Under the pieces are notes generated by a model. That model had not been told where the DNA came from. It made no database searches and was given only the letters and a program-made list of their open reading frames with translations. The position numbers and the translations under genes are program-made. This document shows, one piece after another, positions 21,182-33,923 of a DNA stretch of 64,000 nt. Source of the stretch: Bolinopsis microptera (Eukaryota; Ctenophora; Tentaculata; Lobata; Bolinopsidae); NCBI RefSeq assembly GCF_026151205.1, contig NC_087084.1, positions 3,196,845 through 3,260,844 of the forward strand. The letters are read 5' to 3'. The stretch's first letter is position 1. Each line of letters opens with the position of its first letter.

Positions 21182-23180
21182 CGGTAATGATTTCATCCCT
21201 GTCTAAAGATGCCGCCCCATTCCAGCCGCACCTATTCCGCCACACCCATCCCCGATCGAGATTAGCCGCGGGGACCTTGATTTAGTCTTTAACTGGGAAA
21301 GTAACATCGCTTTTGTAATTAAAAAATTGTGGCAAATTGCAGAAATGTGACAGCGTGAAAACTGTAAATTGACTGTGATTCTAATTTGGTATAAAATAAC
21401 AGTACGCAGGGTCATATACATATAGCTACAAGGGTGTGTTTACTAGCACTATATAACTTAGACACATCAAATCACCAATACGATATATTGGATATAATAA
21501 CAACAAGTACTCTGTAACTGTTGGTGCCCATATAGCCTCGTATCGTCACACGTAGAATTCATTCAATCATCAACTCAACCCGAATACCGTCTCCTTCTAA
21601 ACTCATTATCGCGCCCTATTATTACGATGACCTTACCTCATGGATAGAATGCTTGTGCCCCGACTATTATATAAGCAAGACAAGATGCTGGACGCCAGCC
21701 ATGAGTGACTCAACAAATTATGAAAATTTAAAAATGATATACAACTATAGGAGCACACTTGCTTACCCGTAAATATCGAGGTCTGGAGCTTTTACATCCG
21801 GACATTCAACTAATCGCTTACTGATAGCTTTCTGTCCGCAAAGTAATCACCGCAGGATTTCTGAACGTTCGAATGTAAGCTCGTAGAAGTTCGGGTCAGC
21901 GCCCAATCTAAGAAAAGTTTAATTCCTTTTTCGACAGTAGTGTTCTAATACACACAGTAGTGTTTTATACAGTAGTGTTGTAATAGGGTAGGTAAATGGT
22001 ATTGGCAAGTCCATATCTGTTTAGTTTGACCAGTGAATATTTCGACACTTCGAGCAGGTCCTTCAAGCTTGTCGTTAAATCAAGGCATAAATACCGGAAA
22101 ATATTTGCTATTGGCTCAGTAATTTTTCCAACCAATGAAAGATAAAATGCTTGGGGCTCGGCTCTGAAGCAGATATAAGGATGTTATTCCGTACAATATC
22201 CCGAACAGAAGTGGAGACATAACTTTCATTAACGGATAACATCATAACATAATATTAATAAAGTTTAAAGGAACACATCAGAACGAATTATATACTAATC
22301 TGGTTTAATCAAAACTAATTCTCCCTCCCAAACCGTGTTCAAAGTGCCAGTGACAAACCAGGAGATTGATTCTGAACTGACAGAAAATGGCAGCCTAAAC
22401 TGCACGCAGACTGTTGCGACCCCAGGAAGTATAATTAGTCAGACTCGGAGCTGACTTACAAAAATGTCGAATATTTTTGTCGAATATGGTGAGCAGTGAG
22501 CAGTGAGCGTCAAGCAGGGAATTTTGGAATGCGCTGGTCTTGGAATCACAATCGGTAAATTCGTTAACTATTTTGCGTGGTACTTAAACTGTCGCTTGTG
22601 TTGCCAAGGACAAGCTCTAAACTGCAGGAACTTGGCGGGAATAGCGCTTTAACAAACATTCAACATAAAACCATGGCAACTCACCAAAAAAGTAAATTAG
22701 TTAGTTTAAGTTACAGGTTCATAAAATCGTGGAATTTTTCAAACAGATGGCTCGAGATTAAATGCCTACCAACTAGACAAGGGAAAAGTATTAAGCTTTT
22801 AGCACAGCATAAGTAGCCATGAACTCCTATTAGCAGCGGCTAGGAATTTAAAAAAGCTGCGGGTGGAAATCATCAGCATCTCTAACAAATTGTTGCCATC
22901 GTGGATTGCCATCCAAACTTTTCCTTAGCAAAATATAGGATACACTAAACCCACTTTGCCATATTTTACGAATGATATCACAAGTCGAGGTCGCAGGAAT
23001 TTAGAGTTCTCTTCCGGGCACCCTGCTTTATTCAATTAATAAAGAGGTTCGGCGTGGTATAAGTCTTGACAGTAGTGCTGAACTCTCACTATACCCAATA
23101 CCCATCTTTGTATTTGTGAACTCCCACATTTTTGCAGGTGTAACACAGAGGTTGTGTTGGCTCTTTTGACGTGGGTGAAG
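21182..23180. other. Intergenic, no gene seen
   Basis: AT-rich sequence with several short frames of no recognisable family. TGAGCAGTGAGCAGTGAGC near 22492 is a small direct repeat. Confidence 0.4.
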
Positions 23181-23184
23181 GAGG

Positions 23185-23315
23185 GTGTAAAGTGAGGTAA
23201 AGTGTGGTGTCTCACTTTAAAGTGAGGTAAAGTGAGGTGTCTCACTTTGAAGTGAGGTAAAATGAGGTGTCTCACTTTGAAGTGAGGTAAAGTGAGGTGT
23301 CTCACTTTGATGCTA
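23185..23315. repeat. 30-bp tandem repeat, about four copies
   Basis: Copies of AAGTGAGGTAAAGTGAGGTG followed by TCTCACTTTG, each holding an internal inverted pair (AAGTGAG and CTCACTTT). The period is a multiple of three, which explains the open frame on the minus strand. I do not regard that frame as a gene. Confidence 0.9.
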
Positions 23316-24929
23316 CCCGCACTAACACAGCCCATCTAGACAGTACTTTACTACTGCAGTCAATATAATGCAGTCAATATAATACAAGTCTAACAGTTAC
23401 AGTGATACAGACTGACAGACAGGCGAGCCCGGAGCCCCTTGTTGCTTTATCATCATCCTAATGCTCTGAAGCTCTTAGTCAAAGCTGTTCTTAGTCAACG
23501 GCTCAACAACGTATCACGTCACCAAACCAAACGTAATGGAAAGGTCTGAATCAAAGGAAACGATTAGTGTCAAATAGTCACAAATGAAGCGTATTTTACC
23601 GCGATTGTCAAGAATACAAGGGAATTTGTGCCGTCTGAAGCTGGTTACAGGGTATCCCAATTTGCAAGTGCTAAGTCCTAACATTATAGCGTCACGTGTG
23701 TGTCGAGTGTTTCTTTGTTTTGCTACAAATCACTGAAACCTTGTCATTACGTCGCGTGCTGAAGATACCTGACAACTTGCATGAAATTTACGCCAAAGAA
23801 CGCACTTAAACGATTTTATTTACGCTAGCATTCTTTCACAATCACATAACACACATTTTATCCCATGATTTAGCAGCCAGCTCTTGAATTCAGGACCAAA
23901 CGAGAATACAACTCAGTTACAGTAATTAAAAAATAATGGATAAATTCTACTGTCTACGGAATGTCACGCAGCAGCTCCACCAAGGTTCACAACTCGTTGC
24001 AAGTCGCAACACGTTGTAATGTACACGAGTCACAACAAGACAATACCGCGCTGTAAAAGTTACAAAGTATCAACAAGATAGAACAGATCAGAGTTTTCCA
24101 ACGTCACGGCAACATTTATAAACGAGATAGTATTATAGTGGATAATTCCTTGTTCTCACGTGGTTGTATTTTACCTGTGTAAGGGAACCCATACAATATG
24201 GGCGTGGCCGGAGGGTAGACAAGATGCAGTCGAGTTGAAACTTGAAATTTGTGTTGTTGGTGAAGGAATCTAAGGAGCAACGGGTAAGAACTCCCCGGCA
24301 ATTGCTCATGAAACGTTTTAAATTATGAACCTACCTACTGTATAATATAAATGTTATCAAGGTGTTGGCGAAGGAGGAATACTAATAACCTTGGTTATAG
24401 ACCACTGGTTACGTAATTGTTATTTGGTTGTTATTTGGTTGCTATTAGCATGGATTGTGGCTACTGGCTTGCTCCGAAACACGCCTTCGTGATGCAGGCT
24501 GCATGGTTGTGGTTTGAATAATCTCAATATTATTACTTCATCAACATATTATGGAGATATTATTACTAGGCGAAGAATTACGGCAATTTTTTGAACTTTT
24601 GGCTTGAGAAATGATAAAAGGTACGTAGTCTGTAAATCCAAATGATATGATACCAACTGTAAACTATCAATATAGGCACAGTCGAGATGCGAAGCGTGAA
24701 AATACACTAGTGTCACTAATTAGAGTCGGGCTTACATGTGGGAAACCTTGAAATTATAAACGACGTATAACTGCATTTTTTCAATATCTTTAAGACGACA
24801 CTCCGCGAAGACCGAAGTAGATGGGCAAAAGATTTCAATCTCGTTCACAGAAATTCATATCATTTGAGGTATATGATATTGATTGTCGTCGATGACGAAT
24901 GCATTTTGGCCAACGTTCATGGTATCAAA
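23316..24929. other. Intergenic, no gene seen
   Basis: AT-rich spacer without a supported coding or repeat feature. Confidence 0.4.
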
Positions 24930-24969
24930 CGGATTTCAACAGTGTATAAGTGTACTTATATACTGTATA

Positions 24970-25120
24970 GATGTGGATTCTGGTGGGGAGGTGAGGCATA
25001 TTTTTCACATGTGTCAGCTATAAACCAATCAGCTTCCACTATTTACCTATCAAACCCCAGAGTCATGACTGTCACGACTCACCTATCAAACAAACATGCC
25101 TCACCTCCCCCCAGAACCCC
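24970..25120. mobile_element. Small foldback element
   Basis: TTCTGGTGGGGAGGTGAGGCAT on the left (about 24979-25000) is matched by its complement with one base changed on the right (about 25096-25117). The interior is about 100 bp and non-coding. The target duplication is not clear. Confidence 0.5.
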
Positions 25121-25503
25121 CACCTAGTATAACTTGTCAACAACGACGAACAATAATATCGACAGGAATTCGTTTTTTGAAAATCATGCTTTTCAAAAAA
25201 AAAACAACAAGACGTGTTTATTGACACAAACTTGTACAGAACACCACCAACTTTTAACTGATTATAATCATTTGAAAATCGCTGACGGAATGTGCCGATG
25301 GTATTTCATACATCAAAATTGAATTTGACTGGCAATCTGACGTTGACACGAAGTTTTTACGCAATCCTAAGTTTGTACGTTTGTAAGCTTGTACGAGGTA
25401 GTAAGATAAAACTGTAATAAACAGCCTGTTAACACTGATCCCTCTCCATCTCGACTCCGTTTAATTGAGTGATGACGTGTCACAACACTTAATAATAATA
25501 ATA

Positions 25504-25810
25504 CAGTGGAACTCCGCTTCAACGCGCTTCGTGTTGAGAAAAAGGAAAGAATTTAGACCAAAAAACTGTGTGATACTTATAGTTATAGTTAGGTCCGCGT
25601 TACAGCAAGGTTTGATCTTTAAGGCACATACCGGTTGTAATTGTATTACAAGCAGTTCTGCAACGTTTATATACCAGCATAAAGGTGATCGGTGTTTGGT
25701 GCACATATTGCATTCACTTTATACTGGAAGAAATGGGGGAGGAAACAGAAAATACGCGTTACAGCGAGATCCGCGTTAGAGCGAGGTCCGTGTTATTACT
25801 AGTACTACTG
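25504..25810. mobile_element. Possible pogo/Tigger-type MITE
   Basis: The left end reads CAGTGGAACTCCGCTTCAACGCG after TA (25502-25503). The right side contains GCGTTACAGCGAGATCCGCG and GCGAGGTCCGTGTTATTAC and ends ACTG at 25810. Ends of the type CAGT-GAACCTCGCTATAACGCG are typical of pogo-like elements in animals. The right repeat is imperfect and the right TA is not clean. No transposase is present. Confidence 0.45.
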
Positions 25811-26048
25811 TTATAGTTAATGAGCCTCAAGAATAATAATAATAGGTCTATGATAAATAGATAAATTGGTCCGAATGGAGTCTTGAAGATCAAAGCGATA
25901 TAACCGTATCTTGTAACTACGCTACAAGTATGTGCTAAAAAGTGAAAATACCGCAAGACATGAAATGCAAGAATTGTTGCAGTTGGTTGATAATAACAGC
26001 GCGAGCCTAACTGTACTGTTGGAGAAGACCAGTCCTGAAGTTAACATT

Positions 26049-26135
26049 TAAGACTTCCAGTTGTAGGTTTACAACCTACCAGGACGCGCGCCGAGTTGGA
26101 CGCTATGGAACAAATATTTTACGAGTATCACCCGT
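26049..26135. repeat. Dispersed repeat, copy 1 (inverted copy near 47107-47216)
   Basis: The stretch around ACCAGGACGCGCGCCGAGTT, together with the following ACAAATATTTTACGAGTATC, reappears in reverse complement at 47107-47216. The GC-rich core stands out against its AT-rich surroundings. Related words (GGCGCGCGCTA) occur near 47735 and 47800. The type is unknown. Confidence 0.6.
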
Positions 26136-26634
26136 TAAGACTTTCAGAGGACAGGTTTAAGAAATTTGCCGTATTATAAGCACAGGTTGAGTGGTGGCTT
26201 TATGAAGAAAAATTTCCATTCCGGGTTGAGTATTGCTAGTGCTACAACCCTTAACTTAATTGATAAAATCAATCGAGTAACATGTGCTTGAAAAAATGGG
26301 CCCGAATGAAATCGTGACAAACAAGGCAATTCTGTCGATATTACACTGTTAGTATTTCCTGGCTGCAAATGCCGCAAGCAAAGAAGCAAGTCACGTGAAA
26401 TATAAAAATTGTTCAAATGAAGCAATAAAGAAATTGAGCAGTCGTCGGTACTGGAATTTGAATGAGCACATATCGCCACATCCGCTTTATTTCCAAACTG
26501 ATGCACCGCGCACGATTGCAATTATTATCAATTAGATTGAAATTTCCGGCGATATTAATTTATTTCATTACATCATCCGCTTGACCTAATTCGCCGATTA
26601 AAATTTATAAATTCGCTACAATCGTTTACAGCTG

Positions 26635-27918
26635 GACCAAATGACCTCATAGGCAGTTCAGTGACCTTCTAGCGCACCGTTTCCACACCAACAAAATTAT
26701 TTTGAAAAAAACGTATTTTTGTAATCGAGCATTTCCTGGTTAAGAGTGCAATTTTCGGAAAAAATAATTTTTTGGTCGAGACGCTACAAGTTAATCATTT
26801 CTTGCGGTATCGGGTTGAAATTTTGCTCGCCGTTTATTCACATCTATTTCAAGGTGTGTGTAAAATCTTGATATCGTATCTAAAAAGGCTGGTGTGTTAT
26901 AAATTTTTAAAGTCAAAAAGCTAAAATTGTCCTTTTCAGGCTTATTTTAACAAAAAAGTCGGTCAGAAAAGATCGGATTGATTTGATGGTTGACATCAAA
27001 TTGTTCTCTGAATTCTAGCGCAGTTTTTGATGCCCTTAAAAATGTTTTTACTCATTTATCTTCAGATCTATTGGACCTCAAAGCCAAACAACAAATTTAG
27101 GCACATTTTTCGTTTTTAATATTAATTAATATTAATTTTAGAAAAATCAGTAAATTTTACTGATTTTTCTAAAATTTTGATAGGAATGTGCTAGTGACTT
27201 TTTGAAGGGTGAAAAATAACCGCAACTAGCACATTTATATACAAGTTATGAACAGCAAAACACCCTAAAATGCTTCCCTTTGAAGTTATGGGAGAAAATG
27301 TGATTTTTTGGCTTTGCAGATAAAAAATCACATTTTCTCCCATAACTTCAAAGGGAAGCATTTTAGGGTGTTTTTTTGTTCATAGCTCATGTATAAATGT
27401 GCTAGTTGCGGTTATTTTGCACCCTTTAAAAAGTCACTAGCACATTCTTATCAAAATTTTAGAACAATCAGTAAATATCAAAAACGAAAAATGTGCCTAA
27501 ATTTGTTGTTTGGCTTTGAGGTCCAATAGATCTGAAGATAAATGAGTAAAATCATTTTTGAGGGCATCAAAAACTGCGCTAGAATTCTGAGAATAATTTG
27601 ATGTCAACCATCAAATCAATCCAATCTTTCCTGACTGACTTTTTGTTAAAATAAGCCTGAAAAGGACAATTTTAGCTTTTTGACTTTAAAAATTTATAAC
27701 ACACCAGCCTTTTTAGATACGATATCAAGATTTTACACACACCTTGAAATAGATGTGAATAAACGGCGAGCAAAATTTCAACCCGATACCGCAAGAAATG
27801 ATTAACTTGTAGCGTCTCGACCAAAAAATTATTTTTTCCGAAAATTGCACTCTTAACCAGGAAATGCCGATTACAAAAATTGGTATTCTCACTGAACTGC
27901 CTATGAGGTCATTTGGTC
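26635..27918. mobile_element. 1.28-kb foldback element
   Basis: Two long arms of roughly 640 bp are reverse complements with scattered differences and indels. They meet at a 12-nt loop near 27310-27321, with GAAAATGTGATTTTTT facing AAAAAATCACATTTTC. The outer ends are GACCAAATGACCTCATAGGC and its complement. There is no coding capacity. The right arm lacks about 40 bp present in the left arm (around 26671-26720) and forms the beginning of the duplicated block that follows. Confidence 0.85.
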
Positions 27919-30152
27919 TGGACAGATTTGGTGTATTTAAGAGCAGTATTGCTGGAAACATATCACAACCAATACATTTACTATTCAGCTGTCTCGAATG
28001 ATCGCTTTCATATCCTAAACTAAAGTCTAAACTCTAACATTAAGCTAGACTGAATATTTTCAAGAATCTGATTGCAACCATGCTGATCTATCAAAATTAG
28101 CCATCAAATAAACCGCCAATCCGGGGCTCCACATCACCGGACTCCAATTCTATACTGGACTGGCGTAACGATCGAGAGGCATCTGCTCTCTGGGGTGGTC
28201 AGCAACTCTGATGGCCTGTCGAGTTTCGACGAAGCAGATCAAGGTATCAAAGGTATAAATATCCGTGTATAGACCAGTAGAGTCGATGCAGACATCATCG
28301 GTCCTGGATCTCGCTGATAGTGGTGCCAATAGTACCACTCACCTCATGGTCATGCAGCTGACGACAATTCTGAATTCCCTATAGTGGCGCAATTGGCGCA
28401 AATCAGTGGAGGTACGATTCATTTCAGCTGCAATATGGCGTTCCTGCAGACAGTGAGATGACAACGATAGTGCGATATAGTTCTACAGTGATAGGACCAC
28501 TATTTGAAGGAATAATTTTCCCATAAGTCGCACCACCAGGGGTCTTCACATATTACGTAATCAGCCGAGGGGGAGGGGTTTCGAAATGATTACGCTAGTG
28601 TAATTTTGATACAACAAAAAAAACTGATTCCGGAGGGGGGGGGGGGGGGGGGGGGGTAAAAATTGCCCAAAAAGTGATAACGTAATGTCGTAATATGTGA
28701 ACGACTATTATAACAGTAGTTAGAACCACTGAATGACATAAACAAATGTCGCAGACTTGGACCTTTTTTAAACCTTGAGAACATGTTTCCAAAAATCTTC
28801 TATTTAGGATCTGCAATCGATAACAAAAAAAAGCACTGCAACATTATTTAAGTTCAGTTCGCAAATAATTTAGCTAAAAAAACAAGCACAAACGATAGAT
28901 AATTCGCAGTAAAGAAAGGTACAACGATTGTAATTGTTACATCATAGATATCATAAATTATAAATAGAACAAGACAAATGATGTATTGAAAGCAATATCC
29001 TCTTATTATATAGCGTGATCAATCTGACAAAGGATCTATAGAAAGTTATAATAAGATTTATGTGACGTAACTTTATCTCTTCCTTTCACCCAACAACAAG
29101 ATCTATTTTTTATAAAATATATTAAATCAGGTAAAATTTTGTTTGAATTATGATTTAATGATTACATTTCGACAAATGTTTCAATATAGTAGTAATAGTA
29201 TGCACCATGGGCACGAACAAACGACCTTCATGTTTGTTATTTTTATAAGTATTTTCACATCCTCTAAGAGCTATTAGATAAGAAAAAGGCACTCCATCTC
29301 ATTCTCAATGAAAAACGGAGCAATATATAAAGTTTTCAGCTGAGAGTTAAAGAAAGAAAAATTAGAAAGCAGTTCGTGGTACTGCTACGAGCCGTTAATT
29401 TTATACAAAGCTGAACTTGCAAAAATGGAAGTGAGACTGTTATAAACTTTACCTCCTTACGTTTACGTTTATCTAGAACATGCTTACCTAAACTTTTGTT
29501 TGGAATGCATGATTTAAAGAATTTGTGGTCAAAGACAGGACCTTACCATAGATCTGACGTGATTCTCTGCTTTAAGGAACAAAGTAGGAAGCATAAAATT
29601 TAATGCATATTATGCATTGATTTAATCATTTTTACAAATATTTTAAACGAGAGGAACTTTTCTTGAAAATTATTGCAGTGGACTAATATTTAGCTTTGCT
29701 ATAAATGACAGTCTGTTAAAATTGGGATATTGCATTTAAGTGGGTATAACTAAAAGACTGGATAACCTGGTACACGTGTCCATTGCCCACATTAATGGCC
29801 ATAAATTATTTAAATTTATTTAAATAATAAGTTATTTAGTGTAGGAAAAATCACCTGAGTCACGAAACTCACACAAGTTAGGAATTGAAATTTTAAAATG
29901 AAATCAAAAACTTTGTGGTTTTTTCATAAATTATTCAAAGATGTGATTTAATTGCAACCACTTTTCCTATCATTGTCAGAAACTTTGGCACTTGGCAGCG
30001 AAAAAAGTCCATGGTGTTTAGAGAAAAAAATCATGAGCGTGAAGATCGAGAAGGGAGTGATTACAATTTACATATCCCTGTACTTAAATTGCAACCCCTT
30101 GCGGTGGCCGTGCTTACTTAATCAATAGCTCGACCAAATTCTCGAACATTTA
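27794..30152. repeat. Copy A of a 2.4-kb tandem duplication
   Basis: The block starts AGAAATGATTAACTTG and ends at TCTCGAACATTTA. It is nearly identical to the block that follows directly. Differences from copy B: a 22-nt G run (28635-28656) where B has 7 G; no hAT-like MITE; about 235 bp at 29571-29805 not present in B; and a deletion near 27875. No conserved gene lies in the block. The small minus-strand frames come from the foldback arm and from a MITE with AT-rich ends. Confidence 0.9.
28541..28705. mobile_element. Short MITE with TTCACATATTACGTAA-type ends
   Basis: The left end is TCTTCACATATTACGTAATCA. The right end carries TGATAACGTAATGTCGTAATATGTGAACGA, an imperfect complement. A poly-G tract sits inside. 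It is present in both copies of the tandem duplication (second copy at about 31245-31385), so it predates the duplication. Confidence 0.6.
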
Positions 30153-30937
30153 AGAAATGATTAACTTGCAGCGTCTCGACCAAAAAAATATTTTTTCCGA
30201 AAATTGCACTCTTAACCAGGAAATGCTCGATTACAAAAATACGTATTCTCAAAACGATTTTTTTTGGTGTGGAAACGGTGCGGTAGAAGGTCACTGAACT
30301 GCCTATGAGGTCATCTGGTCTGGACAGATTTGGTGTATTTAAGAGCAGTATTGCTGGAAACATATCACAACCAATACATTTACTATTCAGCTGTCTCGAA
30401 TGATCGCTTTCATGTCCTAAACTAAAGTCTAAACTCTAACATTAAGCTAGACTGAATATTTTCAAGAATCTGATTGCAACCATGCTGATCTAACAAAATT
30501 AGCCATCAAATAAACCGCCAATCCGGGGCTCCACATCACTGAACTCCAATTTTATACTGGACTTGCGTAACGATCGAGAGGCATCTGCTCTCTGGGGTGG
30601 TCAGCAACTCTGATGGCCTGTTGAGTTTCGACGAAGCAGATCAAGGTATCAAAGGTATAAATATCCGTTCATAGACCAGTAGAGTCGATGCAGACATCAT
30701 CGGTCCTGGATCTCGCTGATAGTGGTGCCAATAGTTCCGCTCACCTCATGGTCATGCAGCTGACGACAATTCTGAATTCCCTAGTGGCGCAATTGGCGCA
30801 AATCAGTGGAGATACGATTCATTTCAGCTGCAATATGGCGTTCATGCAGACAGTGAGATGACAATGATAGTGCAATATAGTTCTACAGTGATAGGACCAC
30901 TATTTGAGGGAATAGTTTTCCCATAAGTCGCACCACC

Positions 30938-31226
30938 CAGTGGCGTAACGAAAGGCCCTGCTGACCCCGCTGTGCAGGGGGGCGCCGTCTTAGGGGGGCG
31001 CCAAATCGTCGTTTGAATGTGCGACAATTTCGAAAACTTAACTAAAGTACTAGCAAAACTGCGCGTTTTGCTCTAGATACACACTTTTTTAGAGATTTTA
31101 CCGGAGTATTCTTTAAAATCACCTAATTTGTTCAATTTTAGGGAGGGGCACCAAAAGGGGAGGGGGCGCCAACAGGGGGGCGCTTTTTTCGGCAGGGGGG
31201 CGCCAACAGGCAACGTTACGCCACTG
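30938..31226. mobile_element. hAT-like MITE with 8-bp target duplication
   Basis: The 289-bp element begins CAGTGGCGTAACG and ends CGTTACGCCACTG. GCACCACC is directly repeated on both sides (30930-30937 and 31227-31234). The corresponding place in copy A (about 28530) has GCACCACC once, giving the pre-insertion site. Eight-base duplications and CAGTGGCG ends are typical of hAT elements. The interior is G-rich and non-coding. Confidence 0.92.
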
Positions 31227-31244
31227 GCACCACCAGGGGTCTTC

Positions 31245-31385
31245 ACATATTACGTAATCAGCCGAGGGGGAGGGGTTTCGAAATGATTACGCTAGTGTAA
31301 TTTTGATACAACAAAAAAAACTGATTCCGGAGGGGGGGTAAAAATTGCCCAAAAAGTGATAACGTAATGTCGTAATATGTGAACG
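31245..31385. mobile_element. Short MITE, second copy
   Basis: The duplicated counterpart of the 28541-28705 element, shorter because its G tract is only 7 long (31332-31338). Confidence 0.6.
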
Positions 31386-32605
31386 ACTATTATAACAGTA
31401 GTTAGAACCACTGAATGACATAAACAAATGTCGCAGACTTGGACCTTTTTTAAACCTTGAGAACATATTTCCAAAAATCTTCTATTTAGGATCTGCAATC
31501 GATAACAAAAAAAAGCACTGCAACATTATTTAAGTTCAGTTCGCAAATAATTTAGCTAAAAAAACAAGCACAAACGATAGATAATTCGCAGTAAAGAAAG
31601 GTACAACGATTGTAATTGTTACATCATAGATATCATAAATTATAAATAGAACAAGACAAATGATGTATTGAAAGCAATATCCTCTTATTATATAGCGTGA
31701 TCAATCTGACAAAGGATCTATAGAAAGTTATAATAAGATTTATGTGACGTAACTTTATCTCTTCCTTTCACCCAACAACAAGATCTATTTTTTATAAAAT
31801 ATATTAAATCAGGTAAAATTTTGTTTGAATTATGATTTAATGATTACATTTCGACAAATGTTTGAATATAGTAGTAATAGTATGCACCATGGGCACGAAC
31901 AAACGACCTTCATGTAACGTATTTTCACATCCTCTAAGAGCAATTAGATTAGAAAGAGGCACTCCATCTCATTCTCAATGAAAAACGGAGCAATATATAA
32001 AGTTTTCACTTTCAGCTGAGAGTTAAAGAAAGAAAAATTAGAAAGCAGTTCGTGGTACTGCTACGAGCCGTTAATTTTATACAAAGCTGAACTTGCAAAA
32101 ATGGAAGTGAGACTGTAATAAACTTTACCTCCTTACGTTTACGTTTATCTAGAACATGCTTACCTAAAATTTTGTTTGGAATGCATGACTTAAAGAATTT
32201 GTGGTCAAAGACAGGACCTTACCATAGATCTGACGTGATTCTCTGCGATATCATAAATTATTTAAATTTATTTAAATAATAAGTTATTTAGTTTAGGAAA
32301 AATTACCAGAGTCACGAAACTCACACAAGTTAGGAATTGAAATTTTAAAATGAAATCAAAAACTTTGTGGTTTTTTCATAAATTATTCAAAGATGTGATT
32401 TAATTGCAACCACTTTTCCTATCATTGTCAGAAACTTTGGCACTTGGCAGCGAAAAAAGTCCATGGTGTTTAGAGAAAAAAATCATGAGCGTGAAGGTGG
32501 AGAAGGGATTGATTACAATTTACATATCCCTGTACTTAAATTGCAACCCCTTGCGGTGGCCGTGCTTACTTAATCAATAGCTCGACCAAATTCTCGAACA
32601 TTTAA

Positions 32606-33591
32606 AATTTTCTTTGATCATCTCCCCCTTTAATTTTACACTCAGCAGAGAATTAACAAGCATTTTTCTGAGCGCGGAAGAAAAGCTTCGTGGTGCATAG
32701 ATTCTAACTTTTTATGGTATATTAGTATTACATAAAAGATGTTATTGAAAGAATTAGTAATAATCAAACTTTGTTCATATGTCAAGACTCAAAACGCAAA
32801 ATGTCAGAGAACAAATATAAATTTGACGAGTTTATCTGTTAATAAGCTTACATAAACCCCAAATGTTCTAAGCAAAGTTTCAAAGATACAATTACACACA
32901 TGTTTAATATTGTTTAACTATAGTTGGTTAAGCTCGGGGCACGAGTAATTCCCATCTCATGGAAGGAACGGCTCATAGGGGTGTGCCTATTTGAACAATT
33001 GGTGTCCATTGTTAATGGACTGACCTAGCGCGAGCTACTTCGCAGAGTAGAGCTTTAAAGGAATTCAGTTGATAGTTGTAAGTTTATAGTGGTTCGTCTT
33101 ATAACGCCTAGACATTGGGCATACTCAGACATCGTGGACGTCCTCGAGATTGTACCCACACAGCTCCAACACGATGTATAGATTCGGCCGGGGTATTAGA
33201 GTATTTATAGCAGGTAGAGCCGGGTAATTAGATACAAGAGTAAGAGCCGCTGTCAAATTCCCGGAATTTGCTGGATACTTGTAATTGTATCATGTATGTA
33301 ATTGTATGTATTACAATTTCGTGTGTATCTTGAAACTATGGTGAAACTTGTACCAGTACTACGTCTGACGTCACCTCATTACAATCAAAACAAGTTCAAT
33401 TATATTCTGTTGTTGTTCACTGGTACATGCATATTGATAAGATTTGGAGCATGGAAGTCTTCAAATTTAAATAGGGATTCAAATTGTTTAAATTCACACC
33501 ATAACTATCGAAGATTTGGGACATTTTAATTAATGGGCATTAATATTCCGGTAATGATTCAAATAAAGATCCAGAGATTTGGTATTCATTA
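32606..33591. other. No gene seen
   Basis: AT-rich spacer after the tandem duplication. The segment around 32998-33060 (GTCCATTGTTAATGGACTG, then GCGCGAGCTACTTCG) resembles text near 47710-47815, so part of it is a dispersed repeat. Confidence 0.4.
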
Positions 33592-33923
33592 TTTGACCAA
33601 AACCCATAATCATGGGTAGAGTGTACCGCTGCCAGTGTCTCTCTTTTCCAAACAAAAGGAAATGATATTAATTTGAGGAACCGTCCGCTAATGCAAATTG
33701 AAACCGAGAATGAAATCGGTCGCTCGCTTTTCCCATTCATTCACAGCTTACGAATTGTAATAAAGCTTATTAAATGGGGTCGGAAAAGCGAGCGACCGAT
33801 TTCATTCTCGGTTTCAATTTGCATTAGCGGACGGTTCCTCAAATTAATATCATTTCCTTTTGTTTGGAAAAGAGAGACACTGGCAGCGGTACACTCTACC
33901 CATGATTATGGGTTTTGGTCAAA
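33592..33923. repeat. Palindrome P1
   Basis: Two arms of about 150 bp are reverse complements around a centre near 33757. The outer ends are TTTGACCAAAACCCATAATC and its complement, and the inner parts contain AGCGAGCGACCGATTTCATT. The arms encode mirror frames of no known family. P2 and P3 are further copies. Confidence 0.9.

Larger units (their letters stand above)
30153..32605. repeat. Copy B of the 2.4-kb tandem duplication
   Basis: A direct, head-to-tail second copy. It keeps the fuller version of the foldback arm (GATTTTTTTTGGTGTGGAAACG near 30254), carries the hAT-like MITE at 30938-31226, and lacks the 235-bp segment found in copy A. It ends at the same TTCTCGAACATTTAA boundary as copy A. 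Confidence 0.9.

Noticed and set aside
24864-25127. 87-codon plus-strand frame
   Set aside because: It runs across a small foldback element and has no recognisable domain.
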